64,000 nucleotides of DNA, from positions 1,364,001 to 1,428,000 of the forward strand of contig NZ_CP119754.1 of NCBI RefSeq assembly GCF_029319185.1. The letters are read 5' to 3'. Position 1 is the first letter of the stretch. Each line of letters begins with the position of its first letter. Below the pieces are notes generated by a model. That model ran no database searches. It had not been told where the DNA came from and saw only the letters and a list, made by a program, of their open reading frames with translations. This DNA comes from Superficieibacter sp. HKU1 (GTDB taxonomy: Bacteria > Pseudomonadota > Gammaproteobacteria > Enterobacterales > Enterobacteriaceae). Shown here one piece after another: positions 58,295 to 64,000 of the stretch. The translations under genes were made by a program, and so were the position numbers.

Positions 58295-59950
58295 ATGAAA
58301 ATGGCGTGGAGTGGGGTGTTAATCGGGCTGAGCGCGACGCCTGCGCTTGCCGCGAATTGTGATTCCATGTCGGTGCAGGGTGAACAGCAGGGCAAATTTG
58401 ACGCCAGCGGCGAAATTTGTTTTCTGCTCCCGGCGCTGGGTGAAAATTATGTTTCCGCGACGTTGAGCGGCGTGACCGATGCGCGTCTTCTTGACCGGAA
58501 TAACCGCCGTTTGCGCACGTTGCTGGAAGGGGAGCCGGGCGACAGTGAACAAACGCTCTTATTTTCTCTGCCGCTGAATCAGCCATCCTCGCTGATGTTA
58601 CATGGCGAAGAGGGGACACGCTGGCGCTTTAGCTGGCGGATCAAAGAAACCGCTTCCCTTGCCAGAACGCAGGTACTGGATCCGGTCAGCCCGCTGTTGC
58701 AGCAGCTGGCCCGTGAACTTCAGGCGGGTGGCTCTACCGAGGCATTCTGGCAGGCCCGTCGCCAGCAGGGAACGCCGCTGGTTGAGCCTGTCGATGCCAC
58801 CCATAAGCGGGTGACTTTCCTGTGGCGCGGCGCACGGAATAACGTATTTATTCTCGGCTCGCCTGCGGGCGATCACGATCCGCTTTTCCGCCTCGGCGAT
58901 TCCGATGTCTGGTTCCGCAGCTATGTCGTGCCTGCCGATACGCTGATGCAGTACAAACTGGCCCCGGACGTGCCGGTGGTGCAGGGAACGGCGCGCGATC
59001 AGCGCCGGGCGATCCTGGTCAGCGCCCAGGCCGATCCGCTGAATCCGTCCACCTTAACCACCGGGCGCACCGATCGCTGGAATCGCTATTCGCTGCTGGC
59101 GCTGACGCCCGCCCGCTACTGCACGCCGCAGCGGATGATGCAGCTGGTTAAGCATGGCACCCTGACGCGGCAATCCTTTTACAGTCCAGCGCTCAATAAT
59201 CAGCGCGATATTATTCTCTATCGCCCGCGCGTGGCGCAGCCGGCACGCTGGACGCTAATGTTGTTTGATGGTCAGGTGTATCAGGATGATTATCGCTTCG
59301 CCAGCGTGATGGACGATCTGATCGCCCGCCACGTAGTGCCGCCGGTGAATATTGTGTTTATAGACAGTCTGGATCATGTCCGCCGGGGTAAAGAATTACC
59401 GCCGAATCCGGCATTTGCCGATTTTATGGCGCATGAACTGGTGCCGTGGCTGCGGCAAAAGGGCATCCCGGTACAGCGGCAAAAAACGGTGCTGGCGGGT
59501 TCCAGCTACGGTGGGCTGGCATCGTCCTGGGTGGCATTACGCTACCCGCGCGTCTTCGGCAACGTGCTGAGTTTGTCTGGCTCGTACTGGTGGTCGCCGA
59601 AAGAGGAAGCGCCAGGCTGGCTGACGCGACAGTATCAGCAGTCGCCGCGCTATCCGATTCGCTTCTGGCTGCAGGCCGGACGCTTTGAAAGCCAGGGGCC
59701 GGACGGCGGTATTTATCGTAATACCGAAACGTTTGCTCAGGTGCTGCGCGATAAAGGCTATCGCGCCAGCTTCCATCCGTGGTCCAGCGGTCACGATTAT
59801 GCTGCCTGGTGTGAGGCGCTGGTGGCCGGAATGCGCGACTTTACCGGTTTAACCCGCCAGCGAAAACCAGCGACGCCAGATAAAACGGATGATCAGATAT
59901 TCGATAATGCCGAGCATCAAAAACCACAGGCAGTACAGCAGGGTATATAG
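58295..59950 (+). CDS. Exported Fes/IroD-type siderophore esterase
   Basis: 551 residues. Starts MKMAWSGVLIGLSATPALAA, a Sec signal peptide, so unlike cytosolic Fes it acts in the periplasm. The N-terminal Fes-like beta domain (RVTFLWRGARNNVFILGSPA) is followed by the alpha/beta hydrolase: nucleophile in VLAGSSYGGLASSW (~402), catalytic His in SSGHDYAAW (~499). It would hydrolyse an ester-type siderophore or its iron complex. The true start is after the Fur box; upstream in-frame codons would place the box inside the gene. Its last 102 bp overlap ybdJ on the other strand. Confidence 0.87.
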   Translation: MKMAWSGVLIGLSATPALAANCDSMSVQGEQQGKFDASGEICFLLPALGENYVSATLSGVTDARLLDRNNRRLRTLLEGEPGDSEQTLLFSLPLNQPSSLMLHGEEGTRWRFSWRIKETASLARTQVLDPVSPLLQQLARELQAGGSTEAFWQARRQQGTPLVEPVDATHKRVTFLWRGARNNVFILGSPAGDHDPLFRLGDSDVWFRSYVVPADTLMQYKLAPDVPVVQGTARDQRRAILVSAQADPLNPSTLTTGRTDRWNRYSLLALTPARYCTPQRMMQLVKHGTLTRQSFYSPALNNQRDIILYRPRVAQPARWTLMLFDGQVYQDDYRFASVMDDLIARHVVPPVNIVFIDSLDHVRRGKELPPNPAFADFMAHELVPWLRQKGIPVQRQKTVLAGSSYGGLASSWVALRYPRVFGNVLSLSGSYWWSPKEEAPGWLTRQYQQSPRYPIRFWLQAGRFESQGPDGGIYRNTETFAQVLRDKGYRASFHPWSSGHDYAAWCEALVAGMRDFTGLTRQRKPATPDKTDDQIFDNAEHQKPQAVQQGI

Positions 59951-60097
59951 CTGGCCGAGATCCATCAGATGAAACACGGCGACCAGTTTCTGCGCCAGTA
60001 CCAGTCCGAGTGACGGTGCTGGCAGCAGCAGGCAGGAGAGGAAGGCCAGCAGCAAAACGCCACCGGCGATGGTCAGGGATTCAAGCGGATGTTTCAT
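59849..60097 (-). CDS. ybdJ: Inner-membrane protein YbdJ
   Basis: 82 residues with two membrane helices (GGVLLLAFLSCLLLPAPSLG and YTLLYCLWFLMLGIIEYLII), then a basic end FIWRRWFSLAG. Collinear with YbdJ (DUF1158) of E. coli. Function unknown. Upstream of it on the same strand is ybdK, as in E. coli. The 3' half overlaps the esterase gene in antisense. Confidence 0.92.
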   Translation of the reverse strand: MKHPLESLTIAGGVLLLAFLSCLLLPAPSLGLVLAQKLVAVFHLMDLGQLYTLLYCLWFLMLGIIEYLIIRFIWRRWFSLAG

Positions 60098-60158
60098 GTG
60101 CCGTTAATCTTCTGTTAAAAATCATCTGGCGCATTGTAAAGCCTGAGAAGAGGAGCGG

Positions 60159-61277
60159 CTAGCCTGCCGCCCAGATTTCGGCATGCTTTCGTACCAGCCC
60201 GATGAGCGATCCGCCAGCGGCAATAAAATCGCGCATGGACTGAGCCTCGCTTTTACGCCTTTTCAGCATCAGGCCGATATCCTCCAGCGCGCTGGCGGCG
60301 CCCAGCTTATCCGCATAAGGCGTCAGCCGCTCCAGCAGCCGCGACATATCGTCGGCGATAGAGCATTGTTCGCCAGTATGTACATCGGTTAGCACACCTT
60401 CCAGCCCGTAGCGACACGCCTGGAAGCGGTTAAATTTGTACAGCAGATAGTCCCGCTCCTGGTGTTTAAAGGGGCGCTCCGTTAACAGCCAGCAGGCAAT
60501 CGCCTGAATAAAGCCGGCGGTATTCACGGCATGCGTTAACGTCAGCGGCGTATCCATCACCCGGACCTCCACCGTGCCGAACTCCGGGCTGGGGCGAATA
60601 TCCCAGTGCAAATCTTTAATACTGTCGATCATGCTGGTATAGCTCAGGCGGCGAAAAAGACCTTCAAATTCCTGCCAGTTGTTTACCCACGGCATCGGGC
60701 CGTTATCCGGAAAGGCAGAAAAAATATTGGGCCGGGAAGAGGCGAATTTACTGTCGGCCCCCTGAATATACGGCGAGGCGGCATTCAGGGCGATAAAGTG
60801 CGGCACAAAACGCGACAGGCCGTGCAGCAAATAAATGGCGTCATCGCCGCTCTGACAGCCAACGTGCACATGTTGACCAAACACCGTCGCCTGCTGCGTG
60901 AGATAGCCGTAATACTCCAGGGTCTGCTCATAGCGCGCGCTTTTACTCACTTCCTGGCGCTGCCATTTCTGAAACGGATGCGTACCGCCACCGCAAATGT
61001 GCAGATGGTATTTTTCCGCAGCGCGCAGGATGATCTGCTGCATCGCCGAAAACTCCGCCGCCGCCTGATGAATATCCCGGCAAACCCCCGTGGCGATCTC
61101 CAGCATACTTTCGGTAATATCATGCTTCACTTCGCCCGCGGTCACGTCGGCTTTGACGGCATCAATCAGCGTTGACGAGTCCTGGCTGAGATCGTAGCCC
61201 GGCGGGTTGACTACCTGTAACTCCAGTTCAACACCAAGAGTGAAGGGGGCAGAGGTACGGAAATCGGGTATGGGCAT
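60159..61277 (-). CDS. ybdK: Weak gamma-glutamylcysteine ligase YbdK
   Basis: 372 residues of the carboxylate-amine ligase family: FTLGVELELQVVNPPGYDLS, DITESMLEIATGVCRDIHQA, CGGGTHPFQKWQRQE, HVHVGCQSGDDAIYLLHGLS, DIRPSPEFGTVEVRVMD. ATP-grasp-unrelated glutamine-synthetase-like fold with two metal Glu/His clusters. E. coli YbdK has weak glutamate-cysteine ligase activity; the real substrate is uncertain. Start at MPIPDF to match the family length. Confidence 0.94.
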   Translation of the reverse strand: MPIPDFRTSAPFTLGVELELQVVNPPGYDLSQDSSTLIDAVKADVTAGEVKHDITESMLEIATGVCRDIHQAAAEFSAMQQIILRAAEKYHLHICGGGTHPFQKWQRQEVSKSARYEQTLEYYGYLTQQATVFGQHVHVGCQSGDDAIYLLHGLSRFVPHFIALNAASPYIQGADSKFASSRPNIFSAFPDNGPMPWVNNWQEFEGLFRRLSYTSMIDSIKDLHWDIRPSPEFGTVEVRVMDTPLTLTHAVNTAGFIQAIACWLLTERPFKHQERDYLLYKFNRFQACRYGLEGVLTDVHTGEQCSIADDMSRLLERLTPYADKLGAASALEDIGLMLKRRKSEAQSMRDFIAAGGSLIGLVRKHAEIWAAG

Positions 61278-61725
61278 AATCATCCTCATATTTACAGATG
61301 TTTGTATAAGTATAGAAGGAGGAGCCGATTATGAAGCCACCCTGACGGGCATCCTGAACATGCTGCAAAACTTTCCTTTCGGTGTAACCCGATATTCAGC
61401 ACGCCCGAATAAGGTAAATCGTAATAATGGTACTAATTTATTTCCTGTTATTAATTTAATTAATATATAAGGCACCGATGCAATAATTTATCGGCGGTAT
61501 TATCGGTGGTTGTTATTTTCATGGTGCAATTGTGCAACTTATTTCACATCCTTAGTGCAGCGAAAACGATTGCAATAAGGAAAACTGATATATTTTTTTC
61601 AAATTTTCCTTTGACGATAATTTATTCTGATTTTATGCCCGCGATCCCGGTTAATTTTCGCAAAAAGTAAACTGGTACGCATCTTGCCTGTTATTTACGC
61701 CACTTATTTTAACAGGGACCATGCG
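61278..61725. other. Intergenic region before the ABC importer
   Basis: 448 bp, AT-rich, holding the divergent promoters of ybdK and the importer. No gene or clear operator is seen. Confidence 0.5.
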
Positions 61726-63384
61726 ATGACGAATTCCTTCTTTATACGTAAAGGTTATCTTGCCGCCGCCATCGGCATTATGACGCTGTCAGGCGTCCAG
61801 CTGGCGCAGGCCTCGACGCTGCGTATTGCAATGACTGCCGCCGATATTCCGCTGACGCTCGGACAACCGGATCAGGGTTATGAAGGAAACCGTTTCACCG
61901 GTATTCCCATTTACGATGCGCTGGTGGAATGGGATCTGTCGCAGGGGGAGAAACCCAGCGGTCTGGTGCCGGGACTGGCCAGCGAGTGGCACGTTGATCC
62001 GCAAAACCAGAGCCGCTGGATCTTCACCCTGCGTCCGGGGGTAAAGTTTCATGACGGCACGGAGGTCAACGCTGATGCGATTGTCTGGAACGTCGGGAAA
62101 GTGCTGGACAAGAACGCGCCGCAATACGCGCCAGGGCAAATTGGCAATACGATTTCCCGTATGCCGACCCTGACCGGGGCAGAAAAAATTGATGACCATA
62201 CCGTTGTGTTGACCACCTCCGAACCCGATGCGCTGCTACCCTACAACATCACTAACCTGTTTATCGTCTCGCCAACGGCGTGGCAAAAAATGTACGACGC
62301 GGTACCCGCCTCGACAGGCGATACGGCGGCACGCAGCAAACAGGCATGGACCGATTTTGCGGCGCATGCGGTGGGCAGCGGACCGTTTAAAGTCGAAAAG
62401 CTGGTGCCGCGTCAGCAGCTTATCCTCGCGAAAAACCCGGATTACTGGAATAAAGATCGCGTTCCGCGAGTGGATAAGGTCGTGCTGATCCCGCTGCCGG
62501 AAGCCAATGCCCGCACCGCGGCGCTGCTCTCGAAACAGGTGGACTGGATCGAAGCGCCCGCGCCGGATGCCGTCGATCAGATTAAAGCTCAGGGCTATAA
62601 GATTTACGCCAACACCCAGCCGCATATCTGGCCGTGGCAGTTCTCCTTCGTTGACGGCTCGCCGTGGAAAGATATCCGCGTGCGTAAAGCCGCCAACCTG
62701 TGCCTGAACCGTTCTGAATTAAAAAGTTATCTCGGCGGCTATATGACCGAGGCGACGGGTATTTATGAAGCGGACAATCCGTGGCACGGCAAGCCCACAT
62801 TCCAGATCAAATACGATGCGGATGCCGCACGCAAGCTGATGACCGAGGCCGGCTACAGCGAAAGCAAGCCGCTGCATGTCACGGTCGCCACCTCCGCCTC
62901 CGGATCCGGCCAGATGCAGCCTCTGCCGATGAATGAATACATCCAGCAAAGCCTGAAAAGCTGTTTCTTCAATGTCGATATCAAAGTCACCGAATGGAAC
63001 ACCCTGTTCACCAACTGGCGTCTTGGCGCGAAAGATCCGTCAGCGAAAGGGGTGGATGCCATCAATGTCAGCGCCGCCGTCAACGATCCTTACTTTGGCA
63101 TGCTGCGTTTTTCCACCACCAAAGCCTTCCCGCCGGTGGCAACTAACTGGGGTTATTTCTCCACGCCGGAGACTGAAAAGCTGGCGACGGCGGTGAAACA
63201 TGCCTTTACCCCTGCGGAAATGGATAAGGCTGCCAGTGAGCTGCACGCCGCGATGGTGGATCAGGTGCCGTTCCTGTACGTGGCTCATGACGTGGGACCG
63301 CGCGCCATCTCGCCCGCCGTCACCGGCGTAGTGCAGCCGCAAAGCTGGTTTATCGACCTGAGTCTGGTCAGTAAGAAAGAGTAA
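61726..63384 (+). CDS. Periplasmic peptide/nickel-type solute-binding protein (SBP family 5)
   Basis: 552 residues. A signal peptide (AAAIGIMTLSGVQLAQA) is followed by the family-5 pattern: IYDALVEWDLSQGEKPSGLV, WIFTLRPGVKFHDGTEVNAD, AVGSGPFKVEKLVPRQQLIL, NPDYW. It delivers a ligand to the permease encoded next. DppA/OppA/NikA relatives bind peptides, glutathione or metal chelates; the ligand is unknown. It is not at this place in E. coli. ATG chosen with AGGGA upstream; 14 further in-frame codons precede it. Confidence 0.92.
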   Translation: MTNSFFIRKGYLAAAIGIMTLSGVQLAQASTLRIAMTAADIPLTLGQPDQGYEGNRFTGIPIYDALVEWDLSQGEKPSGLVPGLASEWHVDPQNQSRWIFTLRPGVKFHDGTEVNADAIVWNVGKVLDKNAPQYAPGQIGNTISRMPTLTGAEKIDDHTVVLTTSEPDALLPYNITNLFIVSPTAWQKMYDAVPASTGDTAARSKQAWTDFAAHAVGSGPFKVEKLVPRQQLILAKNPDYWNKDRVPRVDKVVLIPLPEANARTAALLSKQVDWIEAPAPDAVDQIKAQGYKIYANTQPHIWPWQFSFVDGSPWKDIRVRKAANLCLNRSELKSYLGGYMTEATGIYEADNPWHGKPTFQIKYDADAARKLMTEAGYSESKPLHVTVATSASGSGQMQPLPMNEYIQQSLKSCFFNVDIKVTEWNTLFTNWRLGAKDPSAKGVDAINVSAAVNDPYFGMLRFSTTKAFPPVATNWGYFSTPETEKLATAVKHAFTPAEMDKAASELHAAMVDQVPFLYVAHDVGPRAISPAVTGVVQPQSWFIDLSLVSKKE

Positions 63385-63402
63385 CCGTTACGAGGAGAAT
63401 CT

Positions 63403-64000
63403 ATGATCAGCACGCTCTTTTATCGCGTTTTACTTGCTGTTCCGACCATGCTGGGGGTTGCCGTTATCTGCTTTCTGCTGGTGCAAATCGCCCCCGGCGA
63501 TCCGCTGGTATCGGTCATGCCGCCGGATGCGTCGGAAGCGTTGCGCCAGACCTTGATGCAGGCTTACGGCTTCGATAAACCGCTGCCGCTGCAATTTTTC
63601 CACTGGCTGTGGCGGGCGCTACAGGGCGATTTGGGTTTATCTGTGGCAACCGGCAGGCCGGTGATTTCTGAAGTAATGAATGCGGTCAGCTACTCACTAC
63701 GCCTGGCGCTGCTGGCCACGCTGATTGGCTTCGTTCTCGGCAGTCTGTTTGGCTTTGTGGCAGGGTATTTCCGCAACAGTGCGATCGATCGCGTGGCATC
63801 AATACTGTCGGTCTTTGGCGTTAGCGTGCCGCATTACTGGCTGGGAATGCTGCTGGTCATTATTTTCTGCGTGAAATTCGCCGTGTTGCCCGCCACCGGC
63901 GGCGGACCGATTGGCGAAAGCGGCTGGCAGTGGGACTGGGCGCATTTGCAGTTCATGCTGCTGCCCGCCGTCACGCTGTCGGTGATCCCGGTCGGCATTA
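63403..64000 (+). CDS. ABC importer permease, DppB-like (runs off right edge)
   Basis: 199 codons visible. Starts MISTLFYRVLLAVPTMLGVA and carries the family-5 permease N-terminal pattern (FLLVQIAPGDPL, YGFDKPLPLQFFHWL, GDLGLSVATGRPV). Membrane helices follow at SYSLRLALLATLIGFVLGSL and ASILSVFGVSVPHYWLGML. It follows the binding protein by 18 bp with GAGGAG upstream. The EAA loop and partner genes lie beyond the window. Confidence 0.93.
   Translation, partial: MISTLFYRVLLAVPTMLGVAVICFLLVQIAPGDPLVSVMPPDASEALRQTLMQAYGFDKPLPLQFFHWLWRALQGDLGLSVATGRPVISEVMNAVSYSLRLALLATLIGFVLGSLFGFVAGYFRNSAIDRVASILSVFGVSVPHYWLGMLLVIIFCVKFAVLPATGGGPIGESGWQWDWAHLQFMLLPAVTLSVIPVGI

Overview
The window is chromosomal DNA of a member of the Enterobacteriaceae other than E. 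coli. The chromosomal genes read as close relatives of the E. coli set (folD, ybcJ, tRNA-Arg(UCU), pheP, nfsB, ybdJ, ybdK). The ramR-romA-ramA efflux-control locus, which E. coli lacks, points to the Enterobacter / Klebsiella / Citrobacter / Lelliottia side of the family. The species cannot be fixed from the sequence alone.

Layout. (1) 1-3245: a MalI-like regulator (cut by the left edge), a PTS EIICB permease, ybcJ and folD. (2) 3246-26889: the tRNA-Arg(UCU) gene and a 23.6-kb integrated P4/PICI-like satellite island bounded by a 14-bp direct repeat (3303-3316 and 26876-26889). (3) 26972-37762: a GNAT and an ASCH protein, a galactonate-like sugar-acid operon (transporter, GntR regulator, phosphodiesterase-like enzyme, enolase-superfamily enzyme, DgoK, DgoA), an AI-2E-type permease, and yciG/yciF-like stress genes. 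(4) 38068-47618: a lipoprotein plus TonB-dependent receptor behind a Fur-like palindrome, pheP, and a LacI-controlled sugar locus. (5) 47615-53374: a Slam translocator with its surface lipoprotein, an efflux permease with divergent regulator, and nfsB. (6) 53536-64000: ramR-romA-ramA, a ferric siderophore receptor with a divergent periplasmic esterase, ybdJ, ybdK, and the start of a peptide-type ABC importer.

The island is the most unusual part. It has a P4-type integrase, AlpA, a Rha-like regulator, an Icd/Ash immunity-type region, an alpha-like primase-helicase, an SSB and a ProQ/FinO-like protein. To these it adds a full-length lambda-type tail tape measure protein, a DUF2280 (TerS-like) protein and what looks like the first ~38 codons of a large terminase, with no capsid, portal or other tail genes. 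It also holds a second lambdoid Xis-Int pair and a Panacea-type toxin-antitoxin pair. This is the gene content expected of a phage parasite that redirects a helper's packaging and perhaps its tail assembly.

Two repeat systems in the island are not explained by gene calls. First, two clusters of GGGATAAC iterons in inverted orientation around ~43 bp of AT-rich DNA (12445-12540, just 3' of the primase-helicase, and 24405-24509) look like a two-part replication origin of the P4 ori/crr or SaPI type. Second, a family of octamer arrays of the form GGTNNNCA, spaced 15 then 12 bp, appears in blocks that each use a different middle triplet (ACG, ATC, AAC, TTC, TTG, TCG); four blocks sit side by side at 21812-22018. 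Several translate to the same V-x4-V-x3-V peptide pattern, so they look like diversified copies of one in-gene iteron cassette.
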